Assembly (NCBI RefSeq): GCF_000708205.1
Contig: NW_014575560.1
Coordinates: forward strand, 1,121,113-1,185,112
Origin: Mixia osmundae IAM 14324
Taxonomy: Eukaryota; Basidiomycota; Mixiomycetes; Mixiales; Mixiaceae
DNA length: 64,000 nt
Direction: 5' to 3'
This document shows positions 42,727-53,576 of the stretch, in pieces (the first letter of the stretch is position 1; the number at the start of each line of letters is the position of its first letter). The notes under the pieces are model-generated. The model saw only the letters and a program-made list of their open reading frames with translations, was not told the origin of the DNA and made no database searches. A program made the translations under genes and the position numbers.

Positions 42727-45700
42727 ATGGTGCCAGATCCATCGCTGCGTAGTTCGTGCGAGCTTTGCAGGCGAGTCTCATTCGCTTTGCTATCGGATCC
42801 GTTGGCTGATGGCGCAGGAGTCAGGCAACGCAAGATCAAATGTGTGCTGCCGCCAGATGCTACGACTTGTACCTTCTGCGTCAAGAAGAGCGTCGAATGT
42901 GTCTTCCTCGGTCGCGCTCGTATGGGCAGACCTCGTGCCCAGAACGCCAGCGCTTCGACATCAGGAACAAACACCCATCAGCGAATTTCTGCAACGCGGC
43001 AGCCCACCCGTATCGGTTCGATTCATGTTGCGCCACAGAGGCCGACCCAAAGGTCCTTTAGCTCACCGCGTGCGTACGATGGGTCTTTCTTTGACGTCGC
43101 TAGCCAATCGCGTCACTGGCTCGGCCTCGAGAATGATGCGTGGCAAAGTTTTGCGCCTGCTTCGTTTCAGCAGCTGCATCACGACTACAGTGCTTTGGCG
43201 CAGCCTCATCAGAGTGCATTGCTATCACATGACTACCATCCGGTCGCTCATCAGCTGCAGCCTATCGCGCAACAGCTGCAGCCAAGTCCTCGCGCGCCGG
43301 CCGCGCTGCCGGTCTTACCCAAGCGACCGTCCTCGGCGGTCTTCCCTTGCCTTGCAGAATTGATCCAGCCTCAAGATCTCAAGTATAGCTATGACAAGGC
43401 TTCATCGGCCCAAGGGCGTCTCTCAAGCCTTGCTGTATACGATCGTTTGCCACTCACACCATCGAGCTACGAGCGTGGCTCGATAACCCATGATCGAGGT
43501 CCCTCAGCGGGGCAGAACGGCATCTTCGGTACTGGCATGGATCGTGCTATGCTCGACACTTCGCTCAATCAGCGTATTCTGCCTCTGCCTTCTAGAAGCA
43601 CGCCCAACCATGGCTTCCATCGATACTCGGCCGGTCTTGGCCTTACTGGCGGCGCGACCAGCTGCAGCAATCATAACAGCTTGAGCGCTTTTGGTCTCGA
43701 ACGCCCTTCGTCCGGCTTCGATCGCCCGGCAAGCAACTTCGAAAAGCCCATAGGATCCGGGCTAGCCGCTCTCATGCCGACGGACCTTCCGCCAATCCTC
43801 AAGATCAACAACGAGATCATGCACGACGCTTCGCCTGCACCAGCTAGACTCTGTTTATCGACCAACGACGCATCAACAGCTTTCGCCGAAAAGCGACCGT
43901 CAGATCGATCAGCTGCGCCCTCACCCACGCGTAAGATTCCGCGCCTCAATGAAGCTCTCGAAACGCTTTCGGATGCGGAGCGGAATGCTCTGGCGGATGC
44001 GAAGCTGCATATCAGCGCGCCTTCTGCTGAGGTTGTCGCGACTTTTGCCGGTTTGCTTCAATGTGTGACCACATGCGATCTAGACAAGGCCCATCTCAAG
44101 CTCATAAAGGATCGCTACAGTGCAGCGCTCGCGTTTGTACCTTTCGAGACGCGCCTGCAATTTGACGAACAGGAGACGCAACGATATAGTCGCAAATCGA
44201 CGACGAGCGTTCTCTGGCAATGTCTCGCCGTCGATACTCTCTCGCTGCAGATTGCTGGGCGAACAAGTTCGTCAGCCGGGTTTGGTATGCTGCTGGAACG
44301 CCAAGGCTGGCTTGCCCGACTTCTCGCATATGATCTAAGCCCTTCCGTCTCCATCATTTCTGCGCGTCTCCAATATGCTGGCTCAAAGCAACCACTTGAA
44401 GACGTCCCGCAGCAGACAATCGTCGAGCTCGTTAAGATCTGGCTTGCCACGAACGCAATGTGCATCGTCGTCAACGAACAAGAGCTTCTAGCACAAGTCT
44501 CTGACGGGACTGTCGACGCTGCGCTTATCAACGTTATTGTGGCCCATTCACTGTCTAATCTCGGTCAGGACTCGAAATGGCACGATTCTCTGCCTCCGAT
44601 CTCAGAGCTTATCCACTACTTCGAACGGACTTGTTTCGAACGTCTGGTCAAGACAAAAACCTTCGACCTGTCGACCGTACAAGCGCTTATGATCGGTGGC
44701 ACACTCGCTCTGCTTACACATAAGATACGCATAGCATGGCTTGGCTTTAATCTCGCTCGTCATTACGCCCGGCGCTGTCTTGCGGATGTCACAGACGTGC
44801 CTGTCTACGTGTCAGGCCCTCCCACGATCAATCAAGTACATCGAGGTTTGCGAGTCTCTCGTTGCTTGCAAACCCTCCGCTGACATGCCGCAGAGCTACT
44901 ACAAACCTGTATATGGCTCACAAATGCGTACAGCATGCATTGCTCGGTTTCACTCGCAACGCCCCACTTGCCACTTGACCGTTTCGATGTCGACTTGCAA
45001 CTCCCCCCTTACCCTGCAGATTCGCTCTCACTCGCGTACAGTCGGCAGATTGCAGTCAAAGATCCAGGAAAAGCCTGTCTCGCACCGGAGGCTAAAGAGG
45101 CCAATCTCGTCGGCTTTGCAGAGCTCTGCCGAGTAGTATATATTCTCACACGGGCTCATCAAGGCGACGTAGCATGCTCTACATCTCTGGATTCGCGCAA
45201 CTTGACGCCCATCGAAAGACACATCGAGCTCGCGGGATGTCTGATCAACAAGGGTCTCGTTCTGCTGGGATGCACAGATGGCAAGCAAAGCTCTCTTGAT
45301 AGCGGTCGTGATCGCGCATTCGGCTTCGACAAAGGCGTGCCCAACATCTGCGGCTTCCTCAGCTCGACATGTGCTGTCCTCGGCTTTCAACGAGCATCTA
45401 CGCATTTTGCTGCCTCCACCAATGAGGAGCTCGCGAGCAGTCCAGTTGTCGCTTATGCTTTGCGCGTTTCAATGACCGCCATCGCGATCGTCAATGCGGC
45501 ATCTCTGGAGTAAGCTCATCTGAAGTGTACATCGAGGGGGTCTGACTCTTGCACGCAGGCCTTTGCAAGCCTTGGCGGAGACTGAGCTATTGACCGCTGA
45601 GAACGGGCAGCTAGGCATTCTCAGAATCGTATCTGACGTCCTTCCGAAGTTCTTGTCGCATATGGACTCTGTCGTCTCTGCAATCTTCATCATGCCTCAG

Positions 45701-46348
45701 GAAGTCTATCGCCACATCTTTGCTCAACACGACCGAGTCCGTCAGCTGCTCAATGGACTGCATACCTTTGTCTCCGTAGCGCTAAGTCAGTGCTCGTACT
45801 AGATCTGCCGAGGTTATCTAACAGGAAGATTAGGTCCCAAGGCAGTCGAGCAGATCGCAGAGCTTCGCAGGATTGGACAGCATGTTATGGAACTCTGGAG
45901 CGCGTCCTTCCCGGTACGCCCATCGAAGGGCGACGCTGCAGAATGCAGCACGCCACCTTCGCCAGTCTCTCGGGCCCTACCGATGACATTGCCTTCCTCA
46001 GCCGCACCTTATCCCTGGGAGCCTATGCCTCAGTTCACGAGTGTCGTCACAGCTCACGGACCAGCTGGCGATGAGAGCAGCAATCACCTCAGCGTACCGC
46101 GTGATGAAGCCCAGGAAGATGACGATGCTTCACTGTACTCCGGCGGCAGTGCTGCCGGACAGCCAGTCAGATTCCATCCGTTTTTGGATCTTGTACATCA
46201 AGCCCATTGTGAACTGGACATGCCGTCGATATCCCGCAAAGCGTCTTCTGCGGTGTCTTGCCAGGCCCTGGCCAAGCAAGCTTGCCCGACAGAGGTACGA
46301 TGGGACGCTCAGTCGCTCGCGCCAATAGTTGTACCTAAGCTGGTATGA
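42727..46348 (+). CDS. Zn2Cys6 transcription factor with fungal-specific middle domain
   Basis: Five exons (42727-42770, 42825-44845, 44894-45509, 45559-45785, 45834-46348) give ~1140 aa. The zinc cluster, after splicing, reads SCELCRQRKIKC then TTCTFCVKKSVEC: C-x2-C-x6-C-x8-C-x2-C-x6-C. It is followed by basic GRARMGRPRAQN. The long middle has the helical pattern of the fungal-trans domain (HIELAGCLINKGLVLLG and others). Target genes are unknown. The first intron (42771-42824) begins gcgagt, a GC-AG intron, and splits the zinc cluster between its second and third Cys. It is 54 nt with no stop, so retention keeps frame. An upstream TTG-initiated frame exists, but 42727 is the first ATG. Confidence 0.88.
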
Positions 46349-46521
46349 TAGCTGCCTTGCAAGGATAAGTAACGACGCTCCCTTTGAGCTGTGCTCGCAT
46401 TGGATCACAATATGATGCTGCATTGTACAACGGCTATGCACATAACATCTGCGGCCAGTGTAGTCGTCAGCTCTCGCTCGTTGATAGGCCAGGATGAGAC
46501 TTATATTACAAAAAAAGGATG

Positions 46522-46611
46522 GAGAGAGACAAGTGCCTGGTATCGCACACTTGTCTCTCTCGCGTGTATAAGGCTGAGGGACGAACGCCTAGTATCGCAC
46601 ACTCGTCCCTC
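46522..46611. repeat. Two consecutive hairpins sharing a loop sequence
   Basis: Hairpin 1: 46522-46535 is perfectly complementary to 46548-46561 (14 bp, arm GAGAGAGACAAGTG, 12-nt loop). Hairpin 2: 46576-46584 pairs with 46603-46611 (9 bp, arm GAGGGACGA, 18-nt loop). Both contain the element GCCTRGTATCGCACAC across loop and 3' arm. They look like a tandem duplication that diverged in the stems with pairing kept. The pair lies 170-260 bp after the transcription factor stop, so it could be in its 3' UTR or a separate structured RNA. Confidence 0.8.
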
Positions 46612-47400
46612 TAGCGCGTTGTCGATCTTCTTGTCGTCCGTGTTGAGGCTGCCAAGTGTCGCTGTCGAGCCACGAGCTGGATCCGACGAGCGAGTAAGCC
46701 TCCAAGGCAGGCCGCATGCGGCGGAGCACTTGTCGCAGGCAGATACTCTTCGTTCGCTGCAGATACCTCGTCTGGAGTTATCCGTCGCTGATAGGTTGCA
46801 AAGCTACCTCCGGGCTCCAGTGTTCATAGGCAAAGCAAGATCCAGAGGCGGTTGTTGTCTTCTTGCTGACCAGCTTCTCGTCTGAACGACCGAGCGCGCC
46901 TCAACTTGACAGCCGCGAGCACAGCAGGTCAAATCTCGTCGGCTTGCGCTCGTCCGCTCGAGTCACCTCACGCGCAATTCCCCATCAGACGACAGTTCAC
47001 CACCCCTGCNTANNGNCCGCGGTCCCGGGCATNTTCCCAATTAGAGCGTCTGAAGCGGCTGTTGTCTTCTTGTTGGCCACATTCTCGCCTCGACGAGTGA
47101 AGGCGCCTCCCCCCGATATTCGTTAGCGTCTTCAACAGTTCCGAAAGGGTCATTGGCAGTTGCTCTCTCGCTGCTAGTCGCATAGAAAAGGAGCTCCTCA
47201 TCGAAAACGACCAGTTTGCGAGAATGGCCTCGAGCTAGCTCCAGATCATCACAGCTTTCGCAAAGGGTCTGAATGGGCATGTTGATCTTCTTGCTTGTTC
47301 GCCAGAGCGTCATTGGCGAGCGAGCAGGCCTCTAAGTGACAGTATGGAGCAACCATGACTGGTCAAATGTTGCCGGCCAAAACTCTTCGTTCGCTGCATC
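46610..47400. repeat. Degenerate tandem repeat, spacing ~200-240 bp
   Basis: The core GTTGWTCTTCTTG recurs at about 46619, 46855, 47060 and 47281 with variations. The ~55 bp starting at 46850 and at 47053 align with roughly three quarters identity, beginning GCGGYTGTTGTCTTCTTG and ending GCGCCTC. ACTCTTCGTTCGCTGCA occurs identically near 46745 and 47386. The units are old and unequal. I cannot tell whether they once encoded a repeat protein. Confidence 0.5.
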
Positions 47401-47645
47401 TTCCTGCATAGACTACCCTTCCTCGATCGTGGCGACCTTTGAGTGCTATGAGGCATCATCGCAAGACAGTGTCGGACTTGATAAGTCGAGTCGAGATCGC
47501 TCGGGTCGAGACTGGCGCGCAAGGGAGAAAAAGCACAGACGTGCCAATTATCTCTGCTCGGGCGAGTTCGGTGATCTGCGCGCGCCGTCTTGTCGGTCAA
47601 TCGATCACGAGATCGCGCACCGCCGACGTCGAGTAGTCTGCCGCC

Positions 47646-48310
47646 ATGGCGTCGACGTACCCCACCATTCAGATCAGGTCGCACGGGCAAGCGTCAGATC
47701 CAGGACACTCAGAGCAGCAGTGGTAGGTCCACTCCTTTGAGTTGCGTTTCGTCCCATGTTCTTCTCTTCTGCAGCACCAATCGACGCCGTCTGCCCTTCC
47801 ATGCCTACCAGCTTCACTCGTTCGAACAACATCGGCGCTGCTCGCAGACAGCAAGCCAGGGCGCAGAGTTCTTCACGCCATGTTGAGGCGTTCAGGCAGG
47901 CGCCTATACCTCCAACGTACGATGTCAGCTCGGCGACAGTCATTGTCAAACTCAGACCGGCTCAGTCTAGGGTCCTCACGCGCCTCTTCAATTCCACAAT
48001 ACAAGACGTATCATCTCCTGTGACTCCCGTGTGATGTCCAACAGCCCCTCCCCCCATGCCATGATGGCTCGTCTGCCCCCAGATTTCAATCTGCTCTTGC
48101 CCTTACGCCGAATCTATGCTGAAGCATGTCTTGGAGCTGCAGGACAGTCTTCGATCAGCCACTCGAAGAAAGTCGGAGGTGACCACTGTCTCTGGACACA
48201 GCCTAGCTTTGAGTCAGTCGCGCACGCAAAGAAGCCCAACACGCCACATCACGCTCTGCAAGGGCAGCGGCCCTTTTGACTGGCTCGATCAAGTACGCAC
48301 AGTATGCTAG
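47646..48310 (+). CDS. Uncertain small gene, Ser/Arg-rich hypothetical protein
   Basis: The start at 47646 has an ideal context (GCCGCCATGGCG). A phase-consistent model is 47646-47722, 47812-48007 and 48083-48310, giving 166 aa: MASTYPTIQIRSHGQ, an Arg/Gln/Ser-rich middle with TVIVKLRPAQSRVLTRLFN, then SMLKHVLELQDSLRSATRRK. The first intron has a gtaggt donor, but the nearer acceptor (47774) leads to an early stop in a different frame, so the model is not secure. The minus strand also has a 91-codon frame here. I do not recognise the product. Confidence 0.35.
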
Positions 48311-48413
48311 ATAGACCAATAATGGACCAGTGAACGCTCGCTCGACTGGCGATGGCGTCCACCAGACGGGTATTGGCGAATCGCGCAAGCGGCTTGTCGA
48401 GTCGCCAAATTCG

Positions 48414-50891
48414 ATGCCGCCGTCGCTTGACACTCGTGACTCCGAAGCATCTACGTCTGCACCCGATGACTCCTCCACGAAGGATCCTGGTGTGACGAAT
48501 GTGCCAACAGCCGCTTTTAAGGTGGTGCTAGAGACGACGATGCTCACAAGCAGAAGAGGATTTGAGGTCACGGATTTGGAGCAGCTTCATGCAGACACAG
48601 CTTCTGCAGACGGAAGCGCTCACAAACGTATCAAGCGGATACTCAATCAGCCGATCATGCCAAATGAAGTCATGACTACAGACTATATGGGCGTTTCTGG
48701 CAATACTGGCGTCATTGCTACGCCAGCCCTGTCTCGCGCTCATTCGACAGAACTAGCTAGCGCGAGAGAAGTATCCGTGATCTCCACTACGCCCCCTGCT
48801 ATCGTTCCAAACGCATCTCTGACAAAGGACGAGACATCGGCTACCGTAGACGAGTTTGTGACTTGTGTCTCGCATCCGTGCTCTTCCGAGAGTCGCTCGG
48901 CATGCACTTTGGCCTGCCCGATACCCTCGAGCGGATCACAAGACCCCAGTGTTCTGGACACACAAGCTGGCACAAATCTATTTGAGCTGTCTGCAAAGAA
49001 CTCTTCAGCAGCTATACTTTCCGACCACCCGGCCGACAGTGCTTGGGCTATTTTGTTTGCCGTTCAGGGTCACGCGGTCTCTGGGTACGTCTGCGAGGAC
49101 ATCTGGCTTCCTCGTGGCCAGGATACATGGTTCATCGTACGCGACCTCGGAGATGACCCTGGCCCGAAACCATACTCTGTCGCACTCTGCAGTGACGTCG
49201 TAGCAGTGCAAAACCACTGCGAGATCGCAAGACAGCTCGTATCGGCAACTCGACAAGGCACTCGCTTCCTCATCAGCCTCGACCATGAGCATCGATCCAA
49301 CCTGGTATACACTATCAGGGATCTCTCTTCAGATGGAATCTGCCTGAACAATCATCGACTCGGACCTGGTATCCGCGCAATCATACGTGATGGCGACACT
49401 GTTCGTTTCGACCAGGGCGACAACTCGCCCTTTACTTACAGATGGCATACGTTCGACCCTGTAGCATGTTCGGATCCTGACGCTATGGGCGGCTTACTTG
49501 CTGCCTACAAGCTAGCAAATGACATCGGAGAAGGGTGCTTTGGACTAGTCAAGCGATGCATTCAACGCTCTACCGGAGACTGGTATGCAGTAAAGATCTG
49601 CAGCAAGACAAAACACGTTTACGACGAGCAGCTCGCCAAGAACTTACGAAGAGAGCTGGACATCGTTCAGAATCTTCCCGCGCACGTATGTGGCTCTATG
49701 CAGGCCTGCTGAAGACTGAAATGATCGCAGAACAACATCATTAAATATCATGAGCGTTTCGAAGATGCCAACAACGTCTACATTGTCCTCGAACTTGTCA
49801 ATGGCGGCGACTTGCTTCATTACCTGGTAGAGCATGAGATTATGGGTGAGCACGGACGCAATGACAGGCTCTGTCACAGATTGACCAACGCACGCAGAGG
49901 AGCTCACGATCGCAAAGTTGACGAACATGATATGTACCGGCGTATCTGTCCTCCACAGAGCAGGCATCGTTAATCGCGACATCAAGCCGGATAATGTCAG
50001 TCTGCATCACGTCGATGCTCAAGCAGCTCACATGCTAGATGCACAGCTCTTGATGACAGCAGGGAACAATCCGGTCTGCAAAGTCGCCGATTTTGGCTTG
50101 GCACGCGCTTTCTCACCCGGCGAGGATCTGACGACACGATGTGGAACAATGACATATCTTGCGCCGGAAGTCCTCGTTCGCACCGATAAGAAGGGCTACG
50201 ATCAGGCTGTCGATGCATGGGCAATCGGCGCTAGTCAGCGATTTGGATCTCCGCGCAAGCATGTCTGAGTTTGACTTGCTTTGAAAGCTGTCTACATCTG
50301 CCTTATGGGCGTATCACCGTTCACTGACGAATCACCTCGAGAGAATATACACGAGCAAGGCAGACAAAGTGTCTCTATCGTGTATATTCTCTCGAGGTGA
50401 TTCGTCAGTGAACGGTGATACGCCCATAAGGCAGATGTAAACAGCTTTCAAAGCGCAAGTCAAGTCAGACACGCTTGCGCGGAGATCCAAATCGCTGACT
50501 AGCGCCGATTGCCCATGCATCGACAGCCTGATCGTAGCCCTTCTTATCGGTACGAACGAGGACTTCCGGCGCAAGATATGTCATTGTTCCACATCGTGTC
50601 GTCAGATCCTCGCCGGATGGCAGCCACGGCGTATCCGAGGTCGCAATCGATTTCGTCGATCGCCTTCTCCAGCAGAATCCTGCGGCGCGTATGACAGTCG
50701 AAGAGGCCCTCGGACATCCATTCCTGTCTTGCATCGAGAGCAAGGAAGATTCAGCAGGCTTCATATCAGGCGTTGCAACAGAAGCGGTCACTTCATGTAC
50801 GGCACGCCCTCGTCAGCCGCACGCTACCGCCAGTTCTCGCACTCTCGAAGGCGAGCTCAGTGACAGCCTGGCTACCGTTGTCGCCATCTGA
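48414..50891 (+). CDS. FHA-domain Ser/Thr kinase, Rad53/Cds1/Chk2-like, with internal palindrome
   Basis: The model uses exons 48414-49685, 49731-49845, 49898-49995, 50047-50233, 50288-50396 and 50606-50891 (~688 aa). After a disordered Ser/Thr-rich N-terminus, a degenerate FHA domain spans ~205-345 (RTNLVYTIRD-like core LVYTIRDLSSDGICLNNH, IIRDGDTVRF). The kinase domain has the Gly loop IGEGCFGLVKR, VAIK-type AVKICSK, catalytic loop VNRDIKPDN (His of HRD replaced by Asn), DFGLA, and TRCGTMTYLAPEVL. It closes with FVDRLLQQNPAARMTVEEAL. An inverted copy of kinase sequence lies at 50378-50616; splicing 50397-50605 would restore the frame. Without that splice the chain stops within subdomain X. 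Confidence 0.72.
50117..50616. repeat. Inverted repeat of ~240 bp inside the kinase gene
   Basis: Left arm 50117-50354 and right arm 50378-50616 are reverse complements at roughly 97-98%, separated by a 23-nt spacer that itself holds a small hairpin (AGACA/TGTCT). Each arm contains kinase coding sequence (GTMTYLAPEVL to ESPRENIH) and the 54-nt intron within it. So duplication was at DNA level, not through mRNA. Differences are about four substitutions and two small indels, mostly in the intron. The two coding differences are synonymous (CGC/CGT, GTC/GTT). Confidence 0.93.
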
Positions 50892-51055
50892 CCACAGGCT
50901 TCTCCCAATCGACTCACGTTCGCACGCACATCCGTCCCATTCCGCATCGTTCTCATTGTTGTTGAGTCTAGCCACGCTAGTTCATCTTAAGCATCAGCAT
51001 GCATAGACTCTTATGATCCATACAGCTATTGAGCTGGCAGATCCACCTTGTCAGA

Positions 51056-53416
51056 CTACTTGCTGAGTCTGACGCTCTTGGTCACGTTGGCTGAGATGCC
51101 CGACTTTTCGCCGCTGTAGTCGCCGCTCAGCGAGCTTAGACCGCCTTTGTATGTCGGCTTCATGCTGGCGAGCTTCTTCTGCGCCTTTTCATAACGCAAA
51201 CGCTTCTTGACTCTGGGGTTGCGAGCTTCTTTGGGTCGCTTCGGCGTCAAGCCTTTGTTGGCCATGATCGCTCTCGACACCGAACGCGGGTTATTGGGAT
51301 CGATCGATTCCGGATTGGTCAATGCATCCCTGTAAGTGCATCTGAGCGCTAAGAGCTACAGCGGTTGGGAACCGCGTACCTCTCTACTAGTCGCGTCAGA
51401 TCGTGAGCCTCTTGTTTATCTTGCTTCGCTTTGGCCTTTTTGCTCGTGACAAGGTCGTAGTAGCCTTCGGCGTCAGCATCGACTGCATTGATCGCGCCCG
51501 CAGCCTCGAGATCGTTGGCGTCAAAATCTGCTCCATCTAGATCCGCGCGTTGAGCTCGACTGTCTCGAAGATGTTGCTGCCGTTGAAGGACGGCTTGCCG
51601 TGCGCGCTCCTTGCTTCGATAAGGCACGTCCTCGTCGCCGCCTGGCCTGCTCGTCTGACCTGCCTCTGCACGCTTGCTCTTTGCATCGATCTTGGCAGTG
51701 TAGAACTTGAGCGAGCGCTTCTTCGATTCTTTATCTGCAGAATCGGTAGCAGACATGGACAACGGATCAACAAAGTCGTCTGTTCGATCTGCTGATGGAA
51801 TGTCGCGCGCATGTAGAGGCAGAGGCTCCAGTTGCAACAAAGGCGCTGAAAAGTAAGACTCCTCTGGCACCATCTTCGCCTTCTTAGCCTTTTCGGGGTT
51901 TGGGACTCCAGCAGCCCCATCGGATTTGCGTTTCTTCTTCTGAGGGGATGCGACGGCGGGTGAGGTGGCGAGCTGAGCCTTTTGCTCTGCTATCAGTGCC
52001 TCTATTTCTGCGTCGTCCAAGTCGCCGATGAGAGTACGCAGATCGCCTTGATTGAGATTTGCGAGGTCATTCAATGTGACAGGCTCGTCTGGTCCATCTG
52101 ACCCATTGCGAAGAAGCATCATATCCTCATCCGTGAGGGGATCAGATTCATCTGACGCTGACGTGTGGCCTTTCTCATCGTCCGAATCGTCTATTCCGAG
52201 ATCGAGATCGGTCATGTCCGCTAAGACCTGGCGTAATTCGGCAAGCCTGATGAAGACTGCTTCCTGTAAATCACGCTGCTGGTCTGGTGAGTGCGTTGCG
52301 CGTAGGTGCAGGTAGAATGTTGCCACGCTGAGATAGGTCAACAGAATTTGATGATAAAGATGCAAGATTTGCGTCTGTCGATTGGCCTGTAGTTCCTGAC
52401 GAGTACCTTCGTGAGTCGGTTCGCTTGTGTGTTTAGCTGAATTTGCAGAAACTGCTTGTTGAGTCTTTTCAAGCCTGGAGAGTTGCTCGGCGTAGTCATC
52501 GACGAGTGCAAGCAGCTCGGGTGATGTCTTTTGCAGGTGAGCGATCGCTTCGTCGCGATTCGTGAAGCTCATGCTCGACTTGGCAAGACTGACCTCGGTC
52601 AAGGGTAGAGGGGCGACTGTGAGCTCTTTGGCCCATTCGGCTTGCGTCGAGTCGTTGAGGCCGTAGTCTGCAAGCGAGAGCGACTGTCTCTTGAGACGCT
52701 GGAGTCTGATTGATTCAGCAAGCTCGAGCTCTGCCGTCTCTTCGTCCTCTGAGTCTGCCTCTTCTGCCTCCTTGCGCCCGACGTGATAGCTCTTCCATCG
52801 TTCGTCGTCGTCATCCTCCTCTGACTGGCTTGAGGACGACTCGGACGCGTTTGCTGCAGCGTCGTACATGATATCATCACGCCCTACTTGATCAGGCCTG
52901 TCGTAACGAGATGTCTTTGCGCCTGGCAGCGGCTGATGATCTTTTGCGCCTGGCTTACCCAGACGCGGTCGTGAAGGCAGCTCCTCAACCTGCTCGTCGT
53001 CCTCGTCATCGACGTCGTCGTCATCCTCGTCGCCCTCTTCGGAAAGATCGAGTCCATAGACTTCTTCGTCCTGATCGAGCGTATCTGCAGCCCGAGTGCC
53101 TGCAGTATGCTGAGCATACGTCACGAAGCAGTCACTTGAGCGCAGAGGCATACCTCTACCGTTTGATACCGAGAAGCGTGGTTCGTCGAGGAGGATCCGA
53201 TCCTGCTGAGCGAAGAAAGCATCTTCGTCGTCTTGGGGCACGTCATTCATCGACTGAATAGGCTTCACTCGTCCTCGAGACAGCTCTGCGAGGTCATTGA
53301 TTGGCGCTTTCCCTCTTGATGAATTGGCTGTGTGCGCAATCAAATATGATCAGCACCTACTCGTGAAGGGATGCCTGCTCACCATTCGAGCTGACACCGG
53401 GCTTCTTGCGTGCCAT
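51056..53416 (-). CDS. SAS10: U3 processome component Sas10/Utp3
   Basis: Four exons (53383-53416, 53154-53327, 51380-53099, 51056-51329) give 733 aa. The start MARKKPGVSS is near-typical. The N-terminal third is strongly acidic. A Sas10/Utp3/C1D domain lies near the middle (ELLALVDDYAEQLSRLEKTQ). The C-terminus is the diagnostic Sas10 block: RSVSRAIMANKGLTPKRPKE, NPRVKKRLRYEKAQKKLASM. It acts in small-subunit pre-rRNA processing in the nucleolus. The second intron (53100-53153, 54 nt) is in frame without a stop. Lys-rich patches in the last third suit nucleolar import. Confidence 0.93.
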
Positions 53417-53576
53417 ACTGGCCGAGTAGCAGGCAAACGCAGGCAAGCGCAGATTTATTTCTCTTTGAGGCGACGAGTCGACATTGTAGCGCACAGGCGA
53501 TCTTCACGAGATCTCAGTCATGTCGACCACTGCGGGTTGTGTCAGATAGACAAGCGCGCAAGTGCATTGCTGCAGC

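Larger units (their letters stand above)
46349..47645. other. Intergenic block with ambiguous bases and degenerate repeats
   Basis: 1.3 kb between the transcription factor and the next gene candidate. Frames of 90-165 codons occur on both strands but none is recognisable and they conflict with each other. Several N positions lie at 47010-47033. The sequence contains a pair of hairpins and a degenerate tandem repeat, listed separately. A decayed repeat-rich gene is possible but not supported. Confidence 0.5.

Noticed and set aside
47674-47949. Minus-strand 91-codon frame opposite the small gene at 47646
   Set aside because: It looks locally protein-like but has no splice-linked continuation, and the opposite strand has an ideal start context; I could not prove either.
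50465-50791. Minus-strand frame resembling a kinase fragment
   Set aside because: It is the inverted arm of the palindrome in the checkpoint kinase, not a separate gene.
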